DNA of 18,704 nt from Euryarchaeota archaeon UBA173 (GCA_002498925.1 DAJH01000082.1:1-18704); one strand, 5' to 3'. Shown: positions 7,515 to 15,816, counted from the first letter of the stretch. Notes: generated by a model from the letters alone, not told the origin. A program made the numbers and translations.

Positions 7515-8117
7515 ATGTTCACAGGAATAGTAGCAGGAGTTGTCCCTGTTTCCAGTATTGAGCAGGGCGATAGTGTGCTGAAAGTAACAGTTGATCTCAG
7601 TGGGTTTGACGAGGGGATTAAAATCGGCGCTAGCATATCTCTGGATGGTGTTTGTATGACAGTTGTGAGCATAGAGGGGAGCAATGTTTGCTTTGACGCG
7701 ATTGAAGAGACCCTGCAACGAACCACCATTGGAATCCTATCGGAGGGAGATTTGGTGAATGTTGAGAGGTCGCTGAAGGTTGGCGATGAATTGGGAGGTC
7801 ACATTTTGTCAGGTCATGTGATGAGCAAGGCACGAATAATCGAGAAGACGGACAAGGGAGAGGGGATTGATCTGACCATAGAGAGCCCTATTGGGACTTC
7901 TCCGTACATCCTAGAAAAGGGATTCATTGCAGTAGACGGGATGTCCCTGACAGTTGGAGAAGTCATGCCAGATTCATTCAGCCTACACATCATACCTGAA
8001 ACAATAAGGGCCACGACCATTGGAGGAAAGGTCGCTGGAGATATGGTAAATATCGAGATTGACTCCAGGACCCAAGCCGTTGTTGATACTATTCGAAGAA
8101 TGGAGGTCGAAGGATGA
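7515..8117 (+). CDS. ribE: Riboflavin synthase, bacterial/eukaryotic type (alpha chain)
   Basis: Dismutates two 6,7-dimethyl-8-ribityllumazine molecules into riboflavin and the pyrimidinedione precursor. The 200-residue protein shows the diagnostic tandem beta-barrel duplication. The N-barrel has ISLDGVCMTV (41-50), ETLQRTTI (65-72) and GDLVNVERS (78-86). The C-barrel repeats this as IAVDGMSLTVG (138-148), ETIRATTI (162-169) and GDMVNIEIDS (175-184). The canonical MFTGI start and GGHILSGHV (94-102) are present. Most archaea instead use a lumazine-synthase-like riboflavin synthase (RibC), so finding this type beside archaeal-looking neighbours is notable and suggests ancient transfer. It starts one base after ribL and overlaps ribH by ATGA. 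Confidence 0.93.
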   Translation: MFTGIVAGVVPVSSIEQGDSVLKVTVDLSGFDEGIKIGASISLDGVCMTVVSIEGSNVCFDAIEETLQRTTIGILSEGDLVNVERSLKVGDELGGHILSGHVMSKARIIEKTDKGEGIDLTIESPIGTSPYILEKGFIAVDGMSLTVGEVMPDSFSLHIIPETIRATTIGGKVAGDMVNIEIDSRTQAVVDTIRRMEVEG

Positions 8118-8509
8118 GGATGGGAGTAGTTTGTGGTTCGTTCCACCGGGACGAGGTCAATAGAATGCTTGACTACGCTACCGATGAAGCGGAGTCCAAG
8201 AAATGGGAGATCGCTGAAACCGTGTGGGTCCCTGGTTCTATGGAGTCTCCCTTGGCCCTAGACAGGCTTCTACAACGAGAAGACATTCATGGGGCAATTG
8301 TTCTTGGCATTATTGAGAAGGGCGAAACCGATCACGGGATGGTGATGGGGCAATCGGTGACCAAAGCGATAATTGAGCTTCAAATAAAGCACGGAAAGCC
8401 GATAGGACTTGGGATTATTGGCCCGGGAGCTGAGCCTAAACATATCGAGCCAAGGCTCGAGCCACATGCTAGAGCTGCGGTTGGAGCGGTCGCCTCAATG
8501 GTAGAATGA
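8114..8509 (+). CDS. ribH: 6,7-dimethyl-8-ribityllumazine synthase
   Basis: Condenses the ribB product with 5-amino-6-ribitylaminouracil to form lumazine, the substrate of RibE. The 131-residue protein is short, like archaeal lumazine synthases. GSMESPLA (41-48) corresponds to the usual G-[AS]-x-E-x-P-x-A loop, and GETDHG (70-75) carries the conserved His74 of the active site. The C-terminal EPRLEPHARAAVGA stretch (112-125) matches the family's Arg/His-rich end. The ATG overlaps the ribE stop (ATGA at 8114-8117), indicating coupled translation of the two consecutive enzymes. No recent transfer or truncation is apparent. Confidence 0.9.
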   Translation: MRMGVVCGSFHRDEVNRMLDYATDEAESKKWEIAETVWVPGSMESPLALDRLLQREDIHGAIVLGIIEKGETDHGMVMGQSVTKAIIELQIKHGKPIGLGIIGPGAEPKHIEPRLEPHARAAVGAVASMVE

Positions 8510-8549
8510 CAGAGGTAGGGTTGAAGGACGTCCCCACATTGGGAGACTC

Positions 8550-9479
8550 GTGGCTGAGGGAGTACGCAACGTCATCATCATTGGTTCGGGGCCTGCTGGA
8601 TACACGGCCGGACTATATTCAGCCAGGGCACTTTTGGAGCCATTGATGTTCGCTGGGTACATGTCTGGTGGGCAACTGATGCTGACTTCCGATGTAGAAA
8701 ATTTTCCCGGATACCCTACGGGAGTAGGGGGCCCTGAAATGATGGTACAGATGAGAGAGCAAGCAGAGAGGTTCGGACTCGAAGTCCATGACAAAAACGT
8801 TGAGAGAGTCGATTTTTCCAGTAGGCCTCACAAAGTTTGGGTAGAAGGGGAAGAATTCCAAGCTGATTCTGTAATCATCTGTACCGGTGCTGAGGCGATC
8901 TGGCTAGGTGCAGAAGGCGAGGAGGCTCAGAAAGGCAGAGGGATCTCTACATGTGCGACTTGTGATGGTGCGTTTTTCCGGGATGAGGAAGTTATTGTTG
9001 TAGGGGGCGGCGACTCCGCCATGGAAGAGGCGACGTTTCTTACTAGGTTCGCAAGCAAGGTGACAATAATCCACCGAAGGGACGTTTTCCGGGCTTCTAA
9101 GGTGATGTATGAGCGTGCCGAAGCACATCCCAAGATAGAAATTAGGCCTTTCAGGCAGGTTAAATCCTGGACTTCTGATGAAAACGGACTAACTGGTGCG
9201 ATACTTGAGGACCCTCGTGATGGGGGCAAGGAAGAGATATCATGCACCGGGGCATTCATTGCAATTGGCCACAAACCGATTACCCAATACCTAGAGGGGC
9301 AGGTTGAGACTGATGATGAAGGGTACATCCTGCACAAAGCGGATACGATGACCAGTGTAGAGGGCGTGTTTGCAGCTGGGGATGTGGTAGATACAAGGTA
9401 CAGACAAGCCATTACTGCGGCTGGCATGGGATGTCAGGCCGCAATAGATGCCGAAAGATGGCTAGAAGACCAGCACTGA
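8550..9479 (+). CDS. trxB: Thioredoxin reductase (FAD/NADPH-type)
   Basis: A 309-residue low-molecular-weight thioredoxin reductase that would pass electrons from NADPH through FAD to thioredoxin. Visible in order are the FAD site GSGPAG (12-17), the redox-active CATC (135-138), the NADPH-binding GGGDSAMEEA (152-161), HRRDVFRA (175-182), and the C-terminal FAD motif GVFAAGDV (272-279). The start is a GTG at 8550 with GGGAG at 8541-8545; no ATG lies in frame upstream before the previous gene. It follows ribH by 40 bases in the same direction, so a FAD enzyme directly follows the flavin-synthesis genes. No thioredoxin gene is next to it, although a glutaredoxin lies about 7 kb away on the other strand. 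Confidence 0.93.
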   Translation: MAEGVRNVIIIGSGPAGYTAGLYSARALLEPLMFAGYMSGGQLMLTSDVENFPGYPTGVGGPEMMVQMREQAERFGLEVHDKNVERVDFSSRPHKVWVEGEEFQADSVIICTGAEAIWLGAEGEEAQKGRGISTCATCDGAFFRDEEVIVVGGGDSAMEEATFLTRFASKVTIIHRRDVFRASKVMYERAEAHPKIEIRPFRQVKSWTSDENGLTGAILEDPRDGGKEEISCTGAFIAIGHKPITQYLEGQVETDDEGYILHKADTMTSVEGVFAAGDVVDTRYRQAITAAGMGCQAAIDAERWLEDQH

Positions 9480-9500
9480 GGCTTCTGGACCGAAGGCCAA

Positions 9501-10628
9501 ATGTCCTTGGTGCATTGTCGCAGGCACATGGCGGACCTTCTGAGCGATGAGGAGCGGAGGAGATATGCCCGGCATTTGGTGCTCCCCCTTGTCGGTGTGA
9601 GTGGCCAGGCTAAATTACTGGAGTCCTCCATATTGGTGGTAGGAGCTGGGGGATTGGGATCTCCGGCTCTACTTTATCTGGCTGCAGCCGGAGTAGGTAA
9701 AATAGGCATTATTGATCACGACACCGTAGATATTTCAAACCTCCAGAGGCAGGTTATCCACGCCTCTTCGGAAATAGGGCAGGCAAAAGCAGAGTCAGCA
9801 TCGAGAAGGCTGTATGAATTGAATGGGGATGGTCAATTCCTCCCAATTGTAGATAGGCTAACCGAAGCAAATGCACTATCGATTATTTCTGAATACGACG
9901 TAGTTATCGATGGAACAGATAATTTTGAGTCTAGATATCTAATTGGGGACGCTTGCGAGATTCTAGGGAAGCCTTGGATCTTCGGTAGCGTTCACAGGTT
10001 TGAGGGTCAGGTCTCGACATTCAACCACAATGGAGGGCCCAACTACAGAGACCTGTTTCCCGAGTCGCCACCGCCTGAATTGGCGCCCAACTGCGCGGAA
10101 GCCGGAGTTCTGGGTGTCCTTCCAGGACTAGTTGGGACGATACAGGCTACCGAGGCACTGAAGATAATATTGGGCATCGGAGAGGTGCTCAATGGCAAGC
10201 TCCTTGCAATTGACTCACTGACAATGATTACTAGGGTCCTTACATTCAATCGCAATTCGGACAGAGCAGCTGTGACCACCCTAGGAGATTATTCCATGCA
10301 ATTAAAATCGATTAGCCCTCTTGATTTCGTATCTAAGAAGGAAGGTGGATGGACGCCATTCTTACTAGATGTACGTTCTGAAAGAGAGGAGGGGATAGTG
10401 TCCCTAGAGGCAACTGATCTGCGAATCACCCACACATCAGTGCCAGGGAGAGTTTCCGAGATTCCTTCTGATCGGGATATTGTTGTCTACTGTAGAACAG
10501 GTGGTAGGTCTGCCGCAGTAGTGAGGTTTCTAGTCCAATCTGGTTGGGACCAAGAAAGGGTGCTTAACCTGGAAGGTGGGGTTCACCTTTGGTCCGACTC
10601 TATTGATTCCAATATTGTAAAGTATTAA
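9501..10628 (+). CDS. MoeB/ThiF/UbaA-like E1 activating enzyme with C-terminal rhodanese domain
   Basis: Adenylates the C-terminus of a ubiquitin-like sulfur carrier (MoaD, ThiS or SAMP type) and, through its rhodanese domain, probably helps form the thiocarboxylate for molybdopterin, thiamine or tRNA thiolation. The 375-residue protein has the ATP loop GAGGLGS (48-54), NLQRQ (80-84), DGTDNF (137-142), catalytic-type Cys198 in APNCAEAGVLG, and a rhodanese loop CRTGGRS (331-337) with an LEGGVHLW end. The usual zinc pair is missing: the position normally reading CYRC is NYRD (181-184), and no second CxxC exists near 250-265. Start alternatives are 9501 (GAAGG upstream) and 9528 (Met10, the more family-like N-terminus). 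It ends at an A+T-rich terminator region. Confidence 0.88.
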   Translation: MSLVHCRRHMADLLSDEERRRYARHLVLPLVGVSGQAKLLESSILVVGAGGLGSPALLYLAAAGVGKIGIIDHDTVDISNLQRQVIHASSEIGQAKAESASRRLYELNGDGQFLPIVDRLTEANALSIISEYDVVIDGTDNFESRYLIGDACEILGKPWIFGSVHRFEGQVSTFNHNGGPNYRDLFPESPPPELAPNCAEAGVLGVLPGLVGTIQATEALKIILGIGEVLNGKLLAIDSLTMITRVLTFNRNSDRAAVTTLGDYSMQLKSISPLDFVSKKEGGWTPFLLDVRSEREEGIVSLEATDLRITHTSVPGRVSEIPSDRDIVVYCRTGGRSAAVVRFLVQSGWDQERVLNLEGGVHLWSDSIDSNIVKY

Positions 10629-10663
10629 TTGTGGTAAAAAATATTTCAGTACAACGTTTTTTT
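10629..10663 (+). terminator. Probable transcription terminator after the E1/rhodanese gene
   Basis: A 35-base A+T-rich stretch directly after the stop codon ends in an uninterrupted run of seven T at 10657-10663. Archaeal terminators are T-tracts, often without a strong hairpin, and none is obvious here. The call rests on position and composition. Confidence 0.45.
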
Positions 10664-10743
10664 ATGGTAAAATAATAGAAATATTGATGAAAAATACATC
10701 TTTTATTAATTTTACATCATTATGTGGTGAAAATAATTTCAAT
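10631..10743 (+). repeat. Imperfect direct repeats (TGGTAAAA-type) in the A+T-rich island
   Basis: Two 20-base copies, at 10631-10650 and 10724-10743, share 16 of 20 positions by hand alignment (GTGGT, four A, TTTCA). A weaker partial copy begins at 10664 (ATGGTAAAAT). They may be regulator sites or simply low-complexity A+T sequence. Confidence 0.35.
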
Positions 10744-10764
10744 CAATCGAACAATTGTTGTACT
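10648..10764. repeat. 8-base inverted repeat flanking the A+T-rich island
   Basis: AGTACAAC at 10648-10655 is the exact reverse complement of GTTGTACT at 10757-10764. The arms bracket most of the A+T-rich segment. The second arm overlaps two further small palindromes, ACAATTGT (10751-10758) and GTACT-A-AGTAC (10760-10770). Confidence 0.4.
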
Positions 10765-10784
10765 AAGTACCCTTCCCACGGACT

Positions 10785-13655
10785 ATGGCGGACCGTCGGC
10801 AGGGGTTGTGGAAATGCCCAGATTGCTCGAAACACCAAGTCTGGAGAACGAGGAGTGGCGGGACATCCAGGCTGGATAGGACCTGTATGGAATGCGGATC
10901 CAGAGTCAGGGTGACACTGGATAGATCGAGTACGGGCAAAGGTAGGCGCAGAGAGGTTGATGTTTGGGAGAGGGGGCTACAGGTAAGCTCTGATGAATTA
11001 GAGAAGGAATGCTCCAGAAGAGATAGGAAAATGGCAGAAGAACTGTCTGGGCCCGGAGATGAAGAGTCAGAGACGCCTCAACAGACTGACCTTCCGACCA
11101 TCTATGCTAGAAACTGGGAACCGGCTTCTGGATTAGAATTCGCCCACCGCCTACCGTCTTTGGGAGCCAGGGGGGAACTACTACGATTCATTGCAGAGAG
11201 GCATGACGGATACCTCGAATTAGTTGCAAGTTGTTGGGATGAAGAAAGGGCTCCCGCGTCATTTGATGGGAGTTCCTACCATCAATTCTGTCTAGATCTT
11301 GTCATCAGAATCAGGGGTGTCCTATCGGAACGAGTCCTTGAGCCACTAATTGCTGAGATAGGTGAGGCAGAAGTCATGCCTCGGAGATCTGGGGCGAGCC
11401 ACCTCGGCCGAAGGAATGGGAGATTTCTACTGGATATTCGAATTTGTCTCAGGAGGATTGCTTACGAATCCTCCATAACCATGGAACAGAGGATGCTATG
11501 GCAAAGGTGGATGACCAGAACTAGAATCACAGACGAACACCTGAAGGAGCTGTTTACGGATGGGGTTGACACTCCTGATGGAGGTAAATTTGGAGGAAAG
11601 GGCTTCAGATCTACATGGCAAGAAGGGATTGTGGCCTGCGCTTCTGCGATGAATAGGGCGATAGACAGTTCCGAAGAGGGCGGTAGTGATTCGGACATCA
11701 TCGCCCCCATGATCAGAGATATGGGTTTAGCACTCGCAATGGGGCAGACCCCTTTGGAGGTCTTCTCTGCTCAAATGGGTAAATCTGGCTCATATATGGA
11801 TGGTGGGAACGAAGGTTCAGGTGGACGAGATTTGCATATTGGGAATTGGGAGAAGGGGATACTTCCCCCAACTGCCCCGCTGCCCATTGCCAGTGCAACC
11901 ACTACGGGCGTTGCACTAGCATCCCTTAGGCTGGGCCTGAATAGATTCCACTTAGCGCCGGTGGGAGAGGGGTGCAGCAGTAGCGGAGAATTCTGGGAAG
12001 CGATGAATCTAGCTGGGACCAGAGGGTTGCCGATATGCTACATGATTCAAAACAATCAAATTGCATTGGACACGTTCGTTGTGGGGCAATCTGGGGCAGA
12101 AACTTTTGGAGACAAAGGGCATGCTATGGGCATTCCCTCTTGGACCATAGATGGGTCGGATCCGTCCCAATTCTATTCGTCCGTTTGTGTTGCCAGGGAG
12201 ATTGCTATTTCAGGTGGGGGAGCCACTCTGATCCATGTTGAAACAATGCGTGGTTGCGGACACGCTCACCACCATGACGACCTTTACCTAGGGTCAATCT
12301 CGGGGACCCCGCCCGGTTATGTGGATCGCGAGTTGATTTCTTACTGGTCAGAGAAAGACCCGCTTCCGAACCACAGAAACCTGTTAATCGGACTAGGGGC
12401 TAGTGAGAAAGATTTGCAGGCCATGGAATCAGAGGAAAGGACGTTTGTCGAAGAGTCGAGGGTGGAAATGGAGGAGATGCCATGGCCAGAGGGGAACAGT
12501 GTGGGAGAGGGTGTGACCTCGATCTATGACGCTAGGAGTCATGCACAGCAATTTGACACAATTAACACAGAAAGGAAGGCTGGAGATAGTGAACTTGAAC
12601 CCGGAGAGGTTTCCATCGAGTTTTCGGATGCGTCAAATTCCTGGACATTTAGCAGATCGATACAGAATGCGATGGTAGAGCTAGCGGAAAAATATGGAGA
12701 TCAAATCATATTCATGGGAGAGGACATGGAAGTCGCCGGTGCGTTCGGAATGAATCTTCCCCTGAGGGCCAAGGGGCATCAATCTAGACTACTTGATATG
12801 CCCCTATCTGAGTCGATTATCATCAATTCCGCCACTGGAGCCGCCCTAGGTGGAATGAGACCTGTTGCAGAGATTCAATTCGGCGGTTTTGCAGCTTTGG
12901 CGATGAATCCGCTGATCAACAATGCTGCACAGCTAAGGTGGAGGTGGGGGGCAGACGTCCCAATGACTGTAAGGATACCATTGGGTGCGAAAACAAGGAG
13001 CGGCCCTTTTCATGCCAACATGATTGAGTCTTGGTTTACGAATGACCCAGGCCTAGTTATCGCCTTCCCAAGCAATCCGCAGGATGCCTTCGATTTACTA
13101 ATCGAGGGGCATGCGCTTCCTGATCCGTTCGTATTTCTGGAACATATCGGGCTTTATGGGCTCAGAGGGGGAATAACAGGCTGGGGAGATTCAATAAATC
13201 AGATTGTCGACACGGAGTCTGTTCATAGTAGATTGGAATCTGGAGAAACCTCGATTGGAAAGGCGAAGATAGTCAGAGGGGGTAAAGACGTCACAATCGT
13301 GACATGGGGAGCCATGGTTCACGTTGCCCTTGAAGCTGCTGAGAATGCCTCTAAGAGAGGGGTGGAAGTGGAAATCATCGATTTGAGAACCATTCAGCCG
13401 TTTGATGTTGAAACATGTGTTGACTCGACATTGAGAACTGGCAGATTGATTGTCTTACAAGAGTCGCAATGGACGGGTGGCTTGGGGCACACAGTGAGTA
13501 GTCGGATTCTAGAACAGGCATTCTGGAGTCTCGAGAGTCCGCCAACGGTAATCGGTGCTCTCGATACCCCAGTGCCATTCTCCCCCACACTGGAGGATCA
13601 CACAATTCCAACTTCGGATTTGGTACTGAGGCACGTAATGAGGTCTTGTGAATAG
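10785..13655 (+). CDS. 2-oxoacid dehydrogenase E1, fused alpha-beta chain with N-terminal zinc-ribbon motif
   Basis: A 956-residue thiamine-diphosphate enzyme of the pyruvate/branched-chain 2-oxoacid dehydrogenase type, decarboxylating a 2-oxoacid and passing the acyl group to a lipoyl E2. Residues 11-37 hold two cysteine pairs (CPDC, CMEC) like a zinc ribbon. A charged linker and an unassigned region follow to about 230. The alpha part (about 233-525) has the TPP motif GEGCSSSGEFWEAMN (394-408) with Asn423-Asn424, where the usual GDG is GEG, and GHAHHHDD (492-499). The beta part (about 610-956) has GEDMEVAGAFG (645-655), MPLSESIIINSATGAALGGMRP (672-693 region) and DLRTIQPFD (866-874). Most archaeal and bacterial alpha2beta2 enzymes use two genes. 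No E2 or E3 gene is nearby, so the substrate is unknown. Confidence 0.88.
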   Translation: MADRRQGLWKCPDCSKHQVWRTRSGGTSRLDRTCMECGSRVRVTLDRSSTGKGRRREVDVWERGLQVSSDELEKECSRRDRKMAEELSGPGDEESETPQQTDLPTIYARNWEPASGLEFAHRLPSLGARGELLRFIAERHDGYLELVASCWDEERAPASFDGSSYHQFCLDLVIRIRGVLSERVLEPLIAEIGEAEVMPRRSGASHLGRRNGRFLLDIRICLRRIAYESSITMEQRMLWQRWMTRTRITDEHLKELFTDGVDTPDGGKFGGKGFRSTWQEGIVACASAMNRAIDSSEEGGSDSDIIAPMIRDMGLALAMGQTPLEVFSAQMGKSGSYMDGGNEGSGGRDLHIGNWEKGILPPTAPLPIASATTTGVALASLRLGLNRFHLAPVGEGCSSSGEFWEAMNLAGTRGLPICYMIQNNQIALDTFVVGQSGAETFGDKGHAMGIPSWTIDGSDPSQFYSSVCVAREIAISGGGATLIHVETMRGCGHAHHHDDLYLGSISGTPPGYVDRELISYWSEKDPLPNHRNLLIGLGASEKDLQAMESEERTFVEESRVEMEEMPWPEGNSVGEGVTSIYDARSHAQQFDTINTERKAGDSELEPGEVSIEFSDASNSWTFSRSIQNAMVELAEKYGDQIIFMGEDMEVAGAFGMNLPLRAKGHQSRLLDMPLSESIIINSATGAALGGMRPVAEIQFGGFAALAMNPLINNAAQLRWRWGADVPMTVRIPLGAKTRSGPFHANMIESWFTNDPGLVIAFPSNPQDAFDLLIEGHALPDPFVFLEHIGLYGLRGGITGWGDSINQIVDTESVHSRLESGETSIGKAKIVRGGKDVTIVTWGAMVHVALEAAENASKRGVEVEIIDLRTIQPFDVETCVDSTLRTGRLIVLQESQWTGGLGHTVSSRILEQAFWSLESPPTVIGALDTPVPFSPTLEDHTIPTSDLVLRHVMRSCE

Positions 13656-13705
13656 GCCCGGTAGATTATGGAAACCGTCATGAGTCCTCCTCCTTTCGTA
13701 GTTAC

Positions 13706-14647
13706 ATGGATGCTTCCATGTCGTCTGACTGGCTATTGGTGATTGGAGGCTTCGTACTCCTGCTAGGCGGAGGGGAAGTCGTGGTCCAAGGTGCGGTAGT
13801 TATCGCGAAGAAGATGAAGGTCCCGCCTCTACTAATCGGATTCACCATAGTGGCGATAGGGACATCATTGCCTGAATTGGCCGTGTCACTGGAAGCAGTT
13901 GCAGGAGGTCAGCCAGATATTGCGGTTGGAGGGGTTTTGGGATCCAATGTTGCTAATGTCATGCTTGTACTTGGTACGGCATCAATACTCGGTGCCGCTA
14001 CAGATCCAGGCGAGGGCGTCAGAAGGGACGCGCTTGCAATGATTGCTGCTACCATGATCCTTCTGGCACTGGTGGTTTATGGGGAGATTACTTCGCTCTC
14101 TGGAGTACTGATGTTGGTTCTTCTTGCTGGTTACTACTCATACTCATATCTGAATTCGAAAGAAGATAAGGAGAGGAAATTGGAGGATTCATGGGTTCCC
14201 GACAACATTGTGATTTCCATTATTGTGACCATCATCGGGGGTGCTTTGATCTGGAAAGGCGCGGAATTCTTGGTGGGCGGTGCAACCGGCATTGCAACTG
14301 ACTTCGGAATTTCAGAGGCTGTCATAGGGCTATCAGTCGTGGCTCTAGGAACCTCGCTACCAGAACTAGCAGTTACACTAGTCGCTGGACTCAGAGGGCA
14401 AGGGGGGGTCGCTGTTGGAAACATCCTTGGTTCGAATATGATGAATATCCTAGGCATACTTGGAGCTACGGCAGCACTTGGCGGAGGGATCTTAGTTTCT
14501 CCAAACTTTGCAGACAGGGACATTTGGGTAGTCTTGGTTACATCTGGACTAGTCGCTGCAATGCTACTGGATGATCGCGAAATCGGCAAGATTACTGGCG
14601 TTTCAATGGTGATTGGATATTTCGTTTACATGGCCATAATACTCTAA
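13706..14647 (+). CDS. Na+/Ca2+ exchanger-type cation antiporter (CaCA family, YrbG-like)
   Basis: A 313-residue integral membrane protein with the inverted duplication typical of the calcium/cation antiporter superfamily. Alpha-repeat 1 carries GTSLPEL (52-58) and GSNVANV (79-85); alpha-repeat 2 carries GTSLPEL (215-221) and GSNMMNI (242-248). The acidic residues in both GTSLPEL motifs are the expected ion ligands. About ten hydrophobic helices are visible, split by a charged loop at about 151-163 (KEDKERK). It probably exports Ca2+ in exchange for Na+ (or K+/H+). No clear ribosome-binding site precedes the ATG at 13706; the ATG at 13718 (Met5) is an alternative. It sits 50 bases after the E1 gene and 23 bases before the acyl-CoA dehydrogenase. 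Confidence 0.9.
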   Translation: MDASMSSDWLLVIGGFVLLLGGGEVVVQGAVVIAKKMKVPPLLIGFTIVAIGTSLPELAVSLEAVAGGQPDIAVGGVLGSNVANVMLVLGTASILGAATDPGEGVRRDALAMIAATMILLALVVYGEITSLSGVLMLVLLAGYYSYSYLNSKEDKERKLEDSWVPDNIVISIIVTIIGGALIWKGAEFLVGGATGIATDFGISEAVIGLSVVALGTSLPELAVTLVAGLRGQGGVAVGNILGSNMMNILGILGATAALGGGILVSPNFADRDIWVVLVTSGLVAAMLLDDREIGKITGVSMVIGYFVYMAIIL

Positions 14648-14670
14648 TCCCTGTACCCACTCCTGAGGCC

Positions 14671-15816
14671 ATGGTCGACTTTGCATTAAGCGAGGAGCAG
14701 CTAATGCTTCAGGAGCTAGCCAGAGACTTTGCCAATGACGAAATTAAGCCTAATGCAGGAAGATGGGACAGGGACAGCGAGTTTCCCCTGGACACAATTC
14801 GTAAGGCCAGTGATAATGGCCTACTGACTCTGAAAATTCCTGAAAAATACGGAGGAGGCGGGATGGGGTCATTCGAAGAAGTCCTCGTTTGCGAAGAGTT
14901 TGGAGCAGGTGATCCGGGATTCGCTACTGCATGTGGCAGCACCATGCTAGCATCATATCCCATCCTAACGGGCGGCACTGAGGATCAGAAGGAGCGTTAC
15001 ATGACTAAAGTGACAGAAGGATGTATCGCATCCTATTGCGTGACTGAGCCGGGTGCTGGCAGTGATGTTCAGTCCATCCAGACTGAAGCCGTTAAGGATG
15101 GTGACGACTATATCCTCAATGGCAGTAAGATGTGGATAACTGGGGCTGGTTATGCTGATTGGTTCTTCGTACTCGCATACACAGACAAGACTGCTGGATA
15201 TCAAGGGATGAGCGGGTTCATTGTGGATGCTGACTCGGAAGGTGTTGAGTTGGGGAAGAAAGAAGAAAACATGGGACAAAGATGCTCCGATACTCGTTCT
15301 GTGACTTTTACTGATGTCAGAGTTCCATCTGACAATCTAGTTGGAGGGGAGGAAAATGGCGGATGGATGAATGCGATGAAAGCATTTGACCTCTCTAGGC
15401 CCACTATTTCTGCTCATGCTGTAGGGAATGCAAGAGGGGCTTTAGAGGAAGCCGTTCAGTATGCTACCGACAGAAGCACATTCGGAAAGCCGATTGTAAA
15501 ACACCAGGCAATTTCCTTCATGCTAGCTGACATGGCGACCAAAGTTGAGGCTGCTAGAATGCTTACATGGAAAGCTGCTATCAAACTAGACTCAGGCAAA
15601 AGAAACACGCTTGAGGCGGCACATGCGAAAAGGTATTCTGCTGACATGGCGATGGAAGTAACAACCGATGCAGTACAGGTTTTCGGAGGCTATGGGTATT
15701 CCGAAGAGTACCCGGTAGCGAGGAGGATGCGTGGGGCCAAGGTGGTCCAGATTTTCGAAGGTTCGAGTCAGATTCAGAGGCTAATAATCAGCAGAGAGAT
15801 GCTGAGAGGCTTGTGA
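14671..15816 (+). CDS. Acyl-CoA dehydrogenase
   Basis: A 381-residue FAD flavoenzyme of normal family length that introduces the alpha-beta double bond into an acyl-CoA in fatty-acid or amino-acid catabolism, passing electrons to an electron-transfer flavoprotein. Signatures seen are CVTEPGAGSD (123-132), DRSTFGKPI (267-275), QVFGGYGYS (336-344), and the catalytic base Glu363 in QIFEGSSQIQ, at the position used by short- and medium-chain enzymes. Chain-length preference cannot be read with confidence. GAGG lies 2 bases before the ATG, which is close. Its TGA overlaps a GTG candidate start of the next gene. No ETF, enoyl-CoA hydratase or thiolase genes are in the window. Confidence 0.93.
   Translation: MVDFALSEEQLMLQELARDFANDEIKPNAGRWDRDSEFPLDTIRKASDNGLLTLKIPEKYGGGGMGSFEEVLVCEEFGAGDPGFATACGSTMLASYPILTGGTEDQKERYMTKVTEGCIASYCVTEPGAGSDVQSIQTEAVKDGDDYILNGSKMWITGAGYADWFFVLAYTDKTAGYQGMSGFIVDADSEGVELGKKEENMGQRCSDTRSVTFTDVRVPSDNLVGGEENGGWMNAMKAFDLSRPTISAHAVGNARGALEEAVQYATDRSTFGKPIVKHQAISFMLADMATKVEAARMLTWKAAIKLDSGKRNTLEAAHAKRYSADMAMEVTTDAVQVFGGYGYSEEYPVARRMRGAKVVQIFEGSSQIQRLIISREMLRGL

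Larger units (their letters stand above)
10629..10784 (+). promoter_or_regulatory. A+T-rich intergenic island, probable promoter of the E1 dehydrogenase gene
   Basis: This 156-base gap is far richer in A and T than the genes on both sides, especially 10629-10760. TATA-like stretches such as TTATTAATTTTA (around 10703-10714) could position transcription. No Shine-Dalgarno site precedes the ATG at 10785, and an in-frame stop just upstream (TAA at 10764) excludes an earlier start. A hyphenated palindrome GTACT-A-AGTAC at 10760-10770 lies where an operator could sit. The exact promoter cannot be placed by eye. Confidence 0.45.

Noticed and set aside
8927..9427. Long minus-strand open frame opposite thioredoxin reductase
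   Set aside because: The opposite strand encodes an intact, motif-complete enzyme; this frame has no family features.
10684..10914. Small plus-strand frame starting in the A+T-rich island
   Set aside because: It begins in non-coding A+T-rich sequence and runs out of frame through the zinc-ribbon coding region; no family features.
14134..14589. Minus-strand open frame opposite the cation antiporter
   Set aside because: It mirrors the alpha-repeat region of the antiporter and has no motif of its own.
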